A DNA stretch of 64,000 bases from Lentzea sp. NBRC 102530 (GTDB lineage: Bacteria > Actinomycetota > Actinomycetes > Mycobacteriales > Pseudonocardiaceae), in NCBI RefSeq assembly GCF_030269365.1, contig NZ_BSTF01000019.1, positions 122,915 to 186,914 on the forward strand. The letters run 5' to 3'. The position numbers and the translations under genes were made by a program. Below, in pieces: positions 8,723 to 16,609 of the stretch. How positions within the stretch are numbered: position 1 is the stretch's first letter; each line of letters opens with the position of its first letter. The notes beneath the pieces are model-generated. The model did no database searches. It saw only the letters and a program-made list of their open reading frames with translations, and was not told where the DNA came from.

Positions 8723-9598
8723 GTGTCATCGCCTGAGCGTCGCTATGTGATCACCTTCGGCTGCCCGGACCGCACCGGCATCATCGCGAGGATCTCGTCG
8801 TTCCTCGCGGAGAACGGCGGCTGGATCGTCGAGGCCGCGTACCACACGGACCCGGAGACGGGCTGGTTCTTCACGCGCCAGGAGGTCCGCGCGGACTCCC
8901 TGCCGTTCGGCGTGGACGAGCTGCGCGCGAGGTTCGCCGACGTGGCCGCGTCCCTCGGCGCGCAGTCGACGTGGACGGTCACCGACACGGGCTCCCGCAA
9001 GCGCGTGGTGATCCTGGTGTCCCGCGAGGGCCACTGCCTCTACGACCTGCTGGCCCGCGTCGCCACCGGCGAACTGGACGTCGAGGTCTCCGCCGTGATC
9101 GGCAACCACCCCGAACTCGGCGACATCACCCGCGCCCACGGCATCCCGTTCCACCACGTGCCGTTCCCGGTCAACGACCCCGAGGGCAAGCAGGCGGCGT
9201 TCGCCCAGCTGCGCCTGCTGGTCGAGAAGCACGACCCGCACGCCGTGGTCCTCGCCCGCTTCATGCAGATCCTGCCGCCGGAACTGTGCGCGGCCTGGAG
9301 CGGTAAGACCATCAACATCCACCACAGCTTCCTGCCGTCGTTCATCGGCGCCCGCCCGTACCACCAGGCACACCGCCGGGGCGTGAAGCTCGTCGGCGCC
9401 ACCTGCCACTACGTGACGGCCGACCTCGACGCGGGCCCGATCATCGAGCAGGACGTGCTGCGCGTGCACCACGGCGACTCCGTGGCGGACATGGTGCGCA
9501 AGGGCCGCGACATCGAGAAGGTGGTGCTGGCGCGCGGACTGCGCTGGCACCTCGAAGACCGCGTGCTGGTGCACGGCAACCAGACGGTGATCTTCTGA
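8723..9598 (+). CDS. purU: formyltetrahydrofolate deformylase
   Basis: PurU hydrolyses 10-formyl-THF to THF and formate, balancing one-carbon pools. The 291 residues show an N-terminal ACT domain (CPDRTGIIARIS, 1-85) and a C-terminal formyltransferase-fold domain with the catalytic set: Asn in INIHHS, the neighbouring His, and Asp in TADLDAGPI. The SFIGARPYHQAH loop distinguishes PurU from PurN. It is monocistronic in appearance, converging on the YbaB-like gene one base later. Confidence 0.95.
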   Translation: MSSPERRYVITFGCPDRTGIIARISSFLAENGGWIVEAAYHTDPETGWFFTRQEVRADSLPFGVDELRARFADVAASLGAQSTWTVTDTGSRKRVVILVSREGHCLYDLLARVATGELDVEVSAVIGNHPELGDITRAHGIPFHHVPFPVNDPEGKQAAFAQLRLLVEKHDPHAVVLARFMQILPPELCAAWSGKTINIHHSFLPSFIGARPYHQAHRRGVKLVGATCHYVTADLDAGPIIEQDVLRVHHGDSVADMVRKGRDIEKVVLARGLRWHLEDRVLVHGNQTVIF

Positions 9599-9599
9599 G

Positions 9600-10007
9600 C
9601 TACCAGCTCTCCTTGCGGTAGACGGACTTCTCCGCGAAGTCGTCGTCCTCGCGCTGCGGATTCTGTTGCGGCAGCTCGGGTTCCGGGATCTGGACGTCGG
9701 TGTCCAGCTCGTTCGAGTGGCTGCCGACGACCTGCCGGAACTCGCCGAGCACGTTCTCCGCGGCCTGTTCCCGCGCGCTGCGGACCAGCGTGAGGACCTT
9801 GGCCGCCAACTCGGCGTCGCCCTCGATCTTCAGGTCGAGCAGGGCGCCGTTCGCCGCGACCGTGACGGTGAGGGACTTGTCCTCGCTCGTCACGGTCGTG
9901 CCGGCGGATTCGAGGTTGCGACGGAACGCCGTGGCGTTGCGCTGCAGTTCGGCGGTCTTGGCCTCGAAGTCGGCGAGCCATTCGTCGGGGGTCATGCTGT
10001 CGCTCAT
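9600..10007 (-). CDS. YbaB/EbfC-like nucleoid-associated family protein
   Basis: A 135-aa acidic protein: a long N-terminal helix (residues 8-35), a strand pair with VTVAANGALLDLKIEG, and a second helix up to about 95, the layout of YbaB/EbfC. The C-terminal 40 residues are Gln/Asp/Glu-rich and probably disordered. Family members of this type are frequent near type VII secretion and lipoprotein genes in actinomycetes. It is the last gene of a four-gene unit on this strand; its ATG overlaps the lipoprotein stop at 10004. Confidence 0.7.
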   Translation of the reverse strand: MSDSMTPDEWLADFEAKTAELQRNATAFRRNLESAGTTVTSEDKSLTVTVAANGALLDLKIEGDAELAAKVLTLVRSAREQAAENVLGEFRQVVGSHSNELDTDVQIPEPELPQQNPQREDDDFAEKSVYRKESW

Positions 10008-10444
10008 TTCTGGGTGGGGCGGGGGCCGAACTTCTGCTCGAGTTCGGCGGGGTCGCCGATTTCCACGTCACCGCTGAAAACGGAGTCCGGCGAGGTGCGC
10101 ACTTCACCGGAAGGGGGCTTGTCCGACGAGTAGAAGGTGACGGGCAACGAGACGGAACGCTCGCCCGACTTCCAGTAGACCTCGCGTGCCTTCTGGATCA
10201 ACTCGTCGAACTTGGTGTCCGACACCGATGCCGCGGACAGGGTCGCCTGCAGGTGGACCTGCTGGCCGAGGTCGAGCCCGTGCACGTACCCGTAGGCGGC
10301 GTCCTCGACCCCTGCCGTGGACTTCCACCCGGCGACGACCTGCTTGCCGATGTCGTCGACGGCCGGACGGTTCGCGTCGGTGGCGCCGCACCCAGCCAGG
10401 AGTCCGGCCGCCGCCACGATTGCGGCCACGCTGCGGAAGTTCAT
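10004..10444 (-). CDS. lipoprotein of unknown function
   Basis: A 146-aa protein with a lipoprotein signal peptide ending LLAGC (Cys19). The mature part repeats a pattern also seen in the 10843-11268 protein: an IGKQVVAGWKS helix, a GLDLGQ segment, a strand, a helix with REVYWKSG, and a proline-rich C-terminus ending in GPRP. The two are therefore paralogues. The ATG is preceded by GGGAG. Function is unknown; extracytoplasmic anchoring is expected. Confidence 0.75.
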   Translation of the reverse strand: MNFRSVAAIVAAAGLLAGCGATDANRPAVDDIGKQVVAGWKSTAGVEDAAYGYVHGLDLGQQVHLQATLSAASVSDTKFDELIQKAREVYWKSGERSVSLPVTFYSSDKPPSGEVRTSPDSVFSGDVEIGDPAELEQKFGPRPTQK

Positions 10445-10846
10445 TCACTCCCTTTCTGGCGACGTGGTAGTTCCAGGTCACCGAATTCTTGTCGTCACCG
10501 TTCAGGAACGCCCCGGCGGTGTCCTCGAAACGGGCGACCGAGGGATCCGAACCCGAATCCAGCTGCCGGGCCGCGTCGGTGTGGTTCTCCCGGATCGCGT
10601 GGTTGCCGCCGAACGTGCCGGTCTGGTTGTCGAACGTGACGGTCGTCCGGTTCGCGGAATCGGGGTCGTCGCTCGCATCGAGGCGCGGCACGATGTCGTT
10701 GCGGTTCTCCAGCGACAGGACCTGAACGTCGGACGGCACGTCGATGCGACCGACTCGATGCGGTCACCCAGGTCCTCGACGGTGTCGTCGGACGTGCCGC
10801 ACGCGGTGAGGAACAGCAACGGCGCCAGGAGCGCGAGGCGCTTCAC
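10441..10846 (-). pseudogene. broken lipoprotein / hydrolase-tail fusion
   Basis: The start is good: a GTG in GTGA overlap with the gene upstream, then a signal peptide with lipobox LTAC. After about 35 residues the reading frame turns into Arg/Ser/Thr-rich nonsense, while the -1 frame (from about 10755) continues as a plausible protein with NRNDIVPRLD and GTFGGNHA, like the C-terminal Asp-His region of an alpha/beta hydrolase. That frame has no stop before it enters the next gene; a further shift would be needed to reach the TGA at 10443. So two frameshifts, or a fusion of two gene remnants, are implied. Sequencing error cannot be excluded. Confidence 0.6.
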
Positions 10847-11268
10847 TTGCTCGGCCGGGTCGGTCGGGGGCCGTAGCTGGCCGCGGGGTCGCCGTCGAAC
10901 TCGATGCGGCCTTGGCCGATGGGTTCGGCCTCTCCCGGCTTGTCGGCGTAGGGCGGGTCGTCGGTGGAGTAGACGAGGTAGCCGGCGCCGACGTCACGCG
11001 AGGTGCCGCGCCAGTAGTCGCGCCTCGCGATCTCGACCAACTCGTCCACGGTGGTCGGAGTGATCTTGTCCGCGTGCACCAGGACCTCGACGGTCACGCT
11101 CTCGCCCTGGTCCAGGCCGTGCCGGTACTCGAACTGGGCCGCGGCCACGTCCGGTCGTTCTTTCCAGTGGGCGATGATCTGCCTGCCGACCTCGTTGACG
11201 TCGGCGTTGAAGTTCTCCAGCACGCCGCACCCCGTCAGCAGCAGGAGCACCGGAAGAAGTCTGAGCAT
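10843..11268 (-). CDS. lipoprotein, paralogue of 10004-10444
   Basis: A 141-aa protein with lipobox LTGC (Cys15 by the ATG at 11268). The mature chain starts with NADVNEVGRQIIAHWKE, then GLDQGE, a strand, a REYW-like helix (RRDYWRG) and a Pro-rich tail with SYGPRPT, matching the paralogue downstream. The ATG at 11268 was chosen because GGGGG precedes it and the signal peptide begins there; longer in-frame starts add no sensible sequence. It heads the operon ending with the YbaB-like gene. Confidence 0.75.
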   Translation of the reverse strand: MLRLLPVLLLLTGCGVLENFNADVNEVGRQIIAHWKERPDVAAAQFEYRHGLDQGESVTVEVLVHADKITPTTVDELVEIARRDYWRGTSRDVGAGYLVYSTDDPPYADKPGEAEPIGQGRIEFDGDPAASYGPRPTRPSK

Positions 11269-11322
11269 CGCGCACCCCCGCAGTGGATCTCGGCAGGGGT
11301 GCACGACGGGTACCCGGCGAAC

Positions 11323-12297
11323 TCAGATCTTGTTGGCCGCCATGCCCACCGCCTCGACCAGCCACCCGGCGTCCGCGGCCGACATCACGGCCGGCGGGGT
11401 GAAGCTGACCGTCCGGCCGCGGAAGTCCGCCAGCACGCGGGACCGCAGGAGTTCGCCGGTGAAGACGTCGGCGGCGCGCTGGTCGGGCAGTTCGACGCCG
11501 AGCAGCAAGCCCCGGCCGGTCGCGTGGGCCTTGCCGGCGGTGACGGCGCGCAGTCCGTACAACAACTCGTCCCCGAGCAGCTTGGCGCGTTCGACCAGGC
11601 CTTCGGAGGCGGTGACGCGCAGGCAGGCGTTGACGGCGGCCGAGGCGAGCGGGGAGACGGCGTCGTGGCCTCGCCACAGCGGCACCTCGACGGCGGCCGA
11701 GGCGACGACGGCGGCGATCGGGAGCACGCCGCCGGACAGGCCCTCGCCGACCAGCATGATGTCCGGGGTCACGCCGTCGAGGTCGACGCCCCACCACACG
11801 CCGAGGCGGCCCAGGCCGGAGCGGGTCTCGTCGACGACGAGCAGGGCGCCTGCCTCGCGGCACACCTCGGCGACGTTGCTCAGGTAACCGGTGGGTGGCG
11901 GTGCGACGCCGCGGACGGGTTCGACCAGCACGCAGGCCGGCGGGCCGGAGGCGAGGACGGCGCGCAGCGAGTCGATGCCGCCGTACGGGACCTCGCCCGT
12001 GGTCAGGACGCGTGGGCGGCCGTTGGCCTGGGCGAGGGCGACGGCGAACTGGGCGGCCTCGGAGGCAGAGGGGAAGGTGTGGACGTGGTCGAGCCCGTCG
12101 GGGGTGACCAGGTCGAGCATCAGGCGGTCCAGCAGGGACGGCCGGCGCACCTGGCCGACCACCGCCTGCACCACGGCCGGGTGGGCGTGGCCGAGCAGGG
12201 GCACTCCGTACCCACCGCAGTCCAGGTACTCGACTCGGTGGGGATCGACCACGCGGGCGCCTCTGGCGGCGCAGCCGGTCAGCTGTTCGGTAGCCAT
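11323..12297 (-). CDS. class III aminotransferase homologue lacking the PLP lysine
   Basis: A 324-aa protein, about 100 residues shorter than usual for class III (omega) aminotransferases. Family landmarks are present: GYGVPLLGHAHPAV near the N-terminus, the FPSASEAAQFAVALA helix, and the PLP-ring aspartate in DETRSGLGRLG. At the position of the Schiff-base lysine (normally GKGLGGG) it reads GEGLSGG, a clear GAG Glu codon. A normal aldimine cannot form, so it is either a pseudoenzyme or works differently. The ATG has a GAGAGG site upstream. No partner transaminase is nearby. Confidence 0.75.
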   Translation of the reverse strand: MATEQLTGCAARGARVVDPHRVEYLDCGGYGVPLLGHAHPAVVQAVVGQVRRPSLLDRLMLDLVTPDGLDHVHTFPSASEAAQFAVALAQANGRPRVLTTGEVPYGGIDSLRAVLASGPPACVLVEPVRGVAPPPTGYLSNVAEVCREAGALLVVDETRSGLGRLGVWWGVDLDGVTPDIMLVGEGLSGGVLPIAAVVASAAVEVPLWRGHDAVSPLASAAVNACLRVTASEGLVERAKLLGDELLYGLRAVTAGKAHATGRGLLLGVELPDQRAADVFTGELLRSRVLADFRGRTVSFTPPAVMSAADAGWLVEAVGMAANKI

Positions 12298-12411
12298 TGC
12301 GGGGAACCTCTCTCGGGCAGCGCGGCCCGCGGCCGCTCGTCGGGATGGCGAGCGGACCTGAGTTCCCACCAAGACATTCGGATCCAGGGCCCCGTTGGTT
12401 CGCTCGGGGCA

Positions 12412-12417
12412 TAGGCT
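12412..12417 (+). promoter_or_regulatory. -10 box of a leaderless promoter (TAGGCT)
   Basis: TAGGCT is followed by 7 nt and GTG at 12425, fixing the start of the LOG-like gene. Confidence 0.45.
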
Positions 12418-12424
12418 TTTTCCC

Positions 12425-13492
12425 GTGCGGACCGAAATCACCGACCTCGACCAGCTGCGCGCAGCCCCTGACCTGCGCAAAGCCGTCATCATCGGACTGG
12501 ACCTGCATCGCGAGGACGTGCGGGTGCCGATGGACGGCGCCCTGCTGCTCGGATGCACCCTCAGCGAGACCATGCAGCGCCGGGCGGAGGCCGCCGGGGC
12601 GTTGATCTTCCCGGTGATCCCGGACCTGCCCTACGACGTGTACCGCTCCGCGCTCTACACGCCCGCGGAGCTGTTCGCGGGCTTCGACCCGGCCGACCCG
12701 AAGTCGTACGCCGACACCCCGGACGCGGTCATCTACCGGCACAGCAAGCAGCAGGGCCACCACCCCGACCCGTTGCACGCGCTGGCCGAACGCCTGCACG
12801 ACCACTCGATCACCGAGGCCCTCGACGAAACGCTGACGGGCTCGCCGGTCGCGGTCATGGGCGGCCACGCGCTGGCCCGCGGCTCCGAGGGGTACCGCAA
12901 CGCCGTCACGCTCGGTGCGGCGCTGGGCCACGCGGGCTTCACCGTCCTGACCGGCGGCGGACCGGGCGCCATGGAAGCGGTGCCGCTGGGCGTGCGCCTC
13001 GGTTCCGCCGACTCCGACGTGCTCGAACTGCTGGCGCGGGCCCCGTCGTTCGGCCACGACGACGAGTCGATCGGCCGCTGGCTCGCCGCGTTCCCCGAGA
13101 TCCCCAGCTTCGACACACCGCGCACGATCGGCATCCCGACCTGGTTCTACGGCCACGAGCCGCCCAACCCGGCCTGCGAACTGCACGCGAAGTACTTCGC
13201 GAACTCCGTGCGCGAGGAGGGCCTGCTGACCGTCGCGACCGGCGGCATCGTCTACACGCCGGGCAAGGCGGGCACGGTCCAGGAGGTCTTCCAGGACTTC
13301 ACGCAGAACTACTACGGCAGCGTCGGCCCGGCCGCGCCCATGATCTTCCTGGGCCGTGACTTCTGGACCGACGAGGTCCCGGCCGCACCGCTCGTGCAGA
13401 AGCTCGCGGCGGGCCGGGAGGCCGAGCAGTGGATCCTCGTCACCGACGACGTCGACGAGGCGATCGCGCTGCTAACCAAGTACGCGAGCTAG
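12425..13492 (+). CDS. LOG-family (lysine decarboxylase-like) nucleotide-binding protein
   Basis: A 355-aa protein with a Rossmann-like LOG core in the second half: VAVMGGHALARG, then LTGGGPGAMEA near residue 180, which is the phosphate-binding loop of LOG phosphoribohydrolases. The family's second motif PGGxGTxxE reads PGKAGTVQE here, so one Gly is Lys. The first 130 residues form an additional domain not found in the short cytokinin-activating enzymes. A nucleotide 5'-monophosphate ribohydrolase role is the family expectation; the altered motif makes it less certain. Confidence 0.75.
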   Translation: MRTEITDLDQLRAAPDLRKAVIIGLDLHREDVRVPMDGALLLGCTLSETMQRRAEAAGALIFPVIPDLPYDVYRSALYTPAELFAGFDPADPKSYADTPDAVIYRHSKQQGHHPDPLHALAERLHDHSITEALDETLTGSPVAVMGGHALARGSEGYRNAVTLGAALGHAGFTVLTGGGPGAMEAVPLGVRLGSADSDVLELLARAPSFGHDDESIGRWLAAFPEIPSFDTPRTIGIPTWFYGHEPPNPACELHAKYFANSVREEGLLTVATGGIVYTPGKAGTVQEVFQDFTQNYYGSVGPAAPMIFLGRDFWTDEVPAAPLVQKLAAGREAEQWILVTDDVDEAIALLTKYAS

Positions 13493-14029
13493 ATCGGGCA
13501 ACACCTCGGCGCCGGTGAGCTTCATCAGCACGTCGCCGGGGATCAGGATCTTGCTGCCCCGGATGCCGCTGCCCACGACCAGTTCGGGGGCGGCGGCCAC
13601 CTCGGGCGAGACGAGGACCGGCCAGTCCGCCGGCACGCCTATGGGCGTGATGCCGCCGTACTCCATGCCCGTCAACGCCACGGCCTCGTCCATCGGCGCG
13701 AACGACGCCTTGCGCGCGTCGAGCCGCTTGCGGATGACGCCGTTCACGTCCGCGCGCATGGTCGCCAGCACCATGCAGGCCGCGTAACGGACGACGTCGC
13801 CGCGCTTGCCCGCGACCACCACGCAGTTGGCCGAGGCTTCCAGCGGTGAGCCGTAGTGCGCGCAGAACTCCGCGGTGTCGGCGAGCGTCGGATCGATCTC
13901 GGCGACGGCGACGCGGTCCGCGCCGTCCAGGGTCTTCAACGCTGCCGCGACGGGCTCCGGCACCAGGTCGAGGCGGGAAAGCACAGGTACGGGTTCGAGA
14001 GACCCGGCGATGGTCCACACACCGCCCAT
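13472..14029 (-). CDS. YbaK/ProX-type aminoacyl-tRNA editing domain protein
   Basis: A stand-alone 185-aa editing-domain protein of the YbaK/EbsC family, which deacylates mischarged tRNAs. Visible landmarks are the core Lys region with VVVAGKRGD, the helix with ATMRADVNGVIRKRL, and GGITPIGVP, which matches the family's GG-x-P loop, and a final VGSGIRGSKI strand. A TTG 39 nt upstream (14068) is an alternative start; it lies inside the operator region of the divergent MerR gene, so 14029 was preferred. It overlaps the LOG gene end by 21 nt. Confidence 0.8.
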   Translation of the reverse strand: MGGVWTIAGSLEPVPVLSRLDLVPEPVAAALKTLDGADRVAVAEIDPTLADTAEFCAHYGSPLEASANCVVVAGKRGDVVRYAACMVLATMRADVNGVIRKRLDARKASFAPMDEAVALTGMEYGGITPIGVPADWPVLVSPEVAAAPELVVGSGIRGSKILIPGDVLMKLTGAEVLPDLARVLG

Positions 14030-14075
14030 CCTGCCAGCGGGCTCACCATCAGCTGCGGCGGCCGACAAATGCTGT

Positions 14076-14106
14076 TTGACTTTGCCGCTGCGTCAACCTC
14101 TACCTT
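14076..14106 (+). promoter_or_regulatory. MerR-type promoter/operator with 19-bp spacer
   Basis: A perfect dyad TTGAC-N11-GTCAA (14076-14096) lies between a -35 TTGACT (14076-14081) and a -10 TACCTT (14101-14106). The 19-bp spacing is the hallmark of promoters that MerR-family proteins twist into activity. The MerR gene starts 28 nt downstream, so autoregulation is inferred. Confidence 0.75.
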
Positions 14107-14134
14107 CGATTTCAGAGCGCGAAGGGGGACCGAG

Positions 14135-14896
14135 ATGGCCTGGTCGATCGCCCAGGTGGCCCGGATGTCGAAGGTGACGTCCAGGACGCTGCGGCACTAC
14201 GACTCGATCGGCCTGCTGCCGCCGGCCTGGATCGGCGGCAACGGTTACCGCTACTACGAAAAGGAACAGGTGCATCGCCTGCAGCAGATCCTGCTGCTGC
14301 GCGACCTCGGCCTGGGCCTCGACGTGGTGGCGGAGGTGCTGAACGGCACGGACCAGCTCACGGTCCTGCGCAACCACCACCGGTGGCTGCAGGACGAGAA
14401 GCAACGGCTGGACCGGCTCGCCGGCACCGTCGCGCGGACGATCGCGGAACTGGAAGGAGGGGACGAAGTGAAGATGGAAGAGCTGTTCGACGGCTTCGAC
14501 GCGAAGAAGCAGGAACGGCACGAGGCCGAGCTCGTCGAACGCTACGGCGAGGGCGTCGAGGAACACCTCGCCGAGAGCAAGCAGAAGCTCAAGGGCTGGA
14601 CGCGCAAAGACGCGGACCGGTTCATGGCCCAGTGGCGGGAGATCGCCGAGGGTCTCGGTGCCCTGTACGTCGCGGGCACGGCGGTCGACGCTCCGGAGAC
14701 TCAGGAGCTGATCGACCGCCACTACCACTGGATCTGCCTGAGCTGGACGCCCAACCGCGAGTCCTACAAGGGGCTCGGTGACCTGTACGTCGACTCGGAC
14801 GAGTTCCGGGTCAACTTCGAGGTCGAGGGCGGCGGCAACATGGCCGAGTGGACGCGGGACGCGATGGCCCACTACGCCGAGACCCGGCTGGCCTAG
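14135..14896 (+). CDS. MerR-family regulator with TipAS antibiotic-sensing domain
   Basis: A 253-aa TipAL-like regulator. The N-terminal winged helix (WSIAQVARMSKVTSRTLRHYD, residues 3-23) and wing with GGNGYRYY are followed by a dimerising coiled coil to about 110. The C-terminal TipAS domain spans 120-253, with GWTRKDADRFM and DRHYHWICLSW, typical of the domain that traps thiopeptide and other amphipathic ligands. The AGGGGG ribosome site lies 8 nt before ATG. The start codon inside KMEELF (14473) could give a separate TipAS protein as in Streptomyces: AAGGAGGGG precedes it. Confidence 0.9.
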   Translation: MAWSIAQVARMSKVTSRTLRHYDSIGLLPPAWIGGNGYRYYEKEQVHRLQQILLLRDLGLGLDVVAEVLNGTDQLTVLRNHHRWLQDEKQRLDRLAGTVARTIAELEGGDEVKMEELFDGFDAKKQERHEAELVERYGEGVEEHLAESKQKLKGWTRKDADRFMAQWREIAEGLGALYVAGTAVDAPETQELIDRHYHWICLSWTPNRESYKGLGDLYVDSDEFRVNFEVEGGGNMAEWTRDAMAHYAETRLA

Positions 14897-14939
14897 TCAC
14901 GGTGCGGGAGCTGCAGATCCCGCATCACCAGGCCCGACG

Positions 14940-15488
14940 TCACCCCAGGTCGAACGCCTTCAGCGCCTCGCGGTTGAACGCCGGGAGGTCGTCGGGGTTG
15001 CGGGACGTCACGAGCGTCCACCCGTTCATGTCGCACACCCGGACCTCCTCGTCGGCCCAGTCACCGCCCGCGTTGCGGATGTCGGTCCGCAGGCTCGGGA
15101 ACGAGGTCAGCATCTTGCCGCGCACCACGTCGGACTCGACCAGCAACCACGGTCCGTGGCAGATCGCCGCGATCGGCTTGCCGGCGGCGACGAGGGCCTT
15201 CACCAGCTCGACCGCTTCGGGTTCCATCCGCAGGAAGTCGCTGTTGGCGACGCCACCCGGGATCACCGCGCCGTCGTAGTCGTCCGCGCTCGCGTCGGCG
15301 AACGTCGTGTCGACCGGGAACGTGTCGGCGGGCGTGAGGTGGTTGAACCCCTGCACCTCGCCGAGCTTCGGCGCGAGCAGGCGCGGTACGCCGCCCGCCT
15401 TCTCGACGTGCGCCCACGGATCGGTCAGCTCGACCTGCTCGATTCCTTCCGCGGCGACCAGGAACGCGATCTTCTTCTGTTCAGCCAT
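14940..15488 (-). CDS. PfpI/YhbO-type glutamine amidotransferase-like protein
   Basis: A 182-aa DJ-1/PfpI superfamily protein. The nucleophile elbow AICHGPW holds the conserved Cys; PGGVANSDFLR and the C-terminal GWTLVTSRNPDDLPAF match general-stress protein 18/YhbO proteins, which act as protein/nucleotide deglycases or proteases. It is cytoplasmic. The gene stands 10 nt after the next gene on the same strand and may be co-transcribed with the hydrolase upstream. Confidence 0.9.
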   Translation of the reverse strand: MAEQKKIAFLVAAEGIEQVELTDPWAHVEKAGGVPRLLAPKLGEVQGFNHLTPADTFPVDTTFADASADDYDGAVIPGGVANSDFLRMEPEAVELVKALVAAGKPIAAICHGPWLLVESDVVRGKMLTSFPSLRTDIRNAGGDWADEEVRVCDMNGWTLVTSRNPDDLPAFNREALKAFDLG

Positions 15489-15497
15489 GCACTTCGG

Positions 15498-16154
15498 CTA
15501 CCCGCCGAAGAACGACACCAACCGATGCCTGATGTCGTTCCGGTGGGTGATCATCGGTGAGGGCGAGTCGATCAGCCAGAGCTCGCCGTACGGGAACGCC
15601 GCCGCCGTCGCCTTGGCCACGGACTCGGGGTGCAGCGGATCGCCGACAGCCCCGATGACCAGCACCTCGGTCGAAACAGCGCCCAGCAGGGACGCATCGG
15701 AGACCGCGACCTGGCCGGGCAGCTGCGCGGCGGCGGCCTCCAGCCGCCGCAACGCCTCCCGCCGCTCCGCGACGTAGATCGGCGGCCCGACGGTCAGGTC
15801 CGAGAGCTGCTGCAGGGTGAACGCGGCCCGGGGCTCGTCCAGCACCGCGGGCAGCAGCAGGGCCACCCGGGAGAACCGGTCGGGCTCGAGAGACATCAAC
15901 CGCACCAGGGCACCGGCGCCGAGGGACACGCCGACGGCGTGCGGGGCCTCCACGGTGGCGAGGTCGGCGGCGATCGTGCCGTAGTCCCAGTAACCGGGAG
16001 GCGCGTCCGGAGCGGCGCCGTGCGACGGCAGCGTCACGACGACGCGGGTGCCGGGCAGGCCGGAGGCCGGGATGCGGGCCTCACCGGGGGTGGCGCCGAG
16101 GCCGTGGGCGACCAGGGTCACCGGCGAGCCGGAACCGTAGGAGTGCGTGATCAC
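15498..16154 (-). CDS. alpha/beta-fold hydrolase
   Basis: A 218-aa small alpha/beta hydrolase. The oxyanion segment VAHGLGATPG and nucleophile elbow GVSLGAG are clear; a late Asp in GAVGDPLHPE and a His near the C-terminus (PSPMITHRND) complete the triad. The cap domain is minimal. It starts with a GTG overlapping the stop of the DUF2516 gene (GTGA), so it is coupled to that operon. The substrate is unknown. Confidence 0.8.
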   Translation of the reverse strand: MITHSYGSGSPVTLVAHGLGATPGEARIPASGLPGTRVVVTLPSHGAAPDAPPGYWDYGTIAADLATVEAPHAVGVSLGAGALVRLMSLEPDRFSRVALLLPAVLDEPRAAFTLQQLSDLTVGPPIYVAERREALRRLEAAAAQLPGQVAVSDASLLGAVSTEVLVIGAVGDPLHPESVAKATAAAFPYGELWLIDSPSPMITHRNDIRHRLVSFFGG

Positions 16155-16468
16155 CAGCGGGGGCCGCGCTGGACCTCGATCAGGCGCGGGCGGACGTCCA
16201 CCATGTAGACGAGCACCGCGATGAGGCCGGCGAGCCAGAAGATCGACCCGGCACCGCGCGGCTCGAACAGCAGCAGGGCCGCTGTGCCACCGCCGGTGAT
16301 GCCGAGCCAGGCGGGCTTCGTCATCTTCTCGATCGCCGTGTAGGCGTCCGGCCGCTGGCTCACCGCGTGGAAGAACGCGAACAGGCCGAAGAAGCTGAAC
16401 ACCACATCGGCGAGGAAGAGCACGATGCCGTCGAGGTTCCAGATGCTGATGTACGGCAGGTAGAACAC
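16151..16468 (-). CDS. DUF2516 family membrane protein
   Basis: A 105-aa protein with three predicted membrane segments (about 10-32, 52-68 and 72-92) and a short cytoplasmic loop with KMTKPAWLGI. It belongs to DUF2516. In mycobacteria this family follows the HbhA gene (Rv0475-Rv0476 order), the same order as here. Function is unknown. Confidence 0.85.
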   Translation of the reverse strand: MFYLPYISIWNLDGIVLFLADVVFSFFGLFAFFHAVSQRPDAYTAIEKMTKPAWLGITGGGTAALLLFEPRGAGSIFWLAGLIAVLVYMVDVRPRLIEVQRGPRW

Positions 16469-16498
16469 AGGGCCAGCCTACGTGCCGGTACGAGAAGA

Positions 16499-16527
16499 GG
16501 GGAGCGGCCCTGGTCGGACCGCTCCCC
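16499..16527. terminator. GC-rich hairpin between hbhA-like and DUF2516 genes
   Basis: GGGGAGCGG and CCGCTCCCC form a 9-bp perfect stem with an 11-nt loop, with no U-tract. It could end or attenuate the transcript from the HbhA-like gene. Confidence 0.45.
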
Positions 16528-16609
16528 GGTAGATCAACTTCTCGGTGACTCCCCCTGCGCGCCCGCCCGGTTCCCCGGCGAACTCACCCGGCGGAAGTCA
16601 CCGCGCGAC

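Noticed and set aside
10994..13186. 730-codon minus-strand frame spanning the lipoprotein, aminotransferase and LOG genes
   Set aside because: Crosses several well-supported genes in a different frame and shows Arg-rich nonsense composition.
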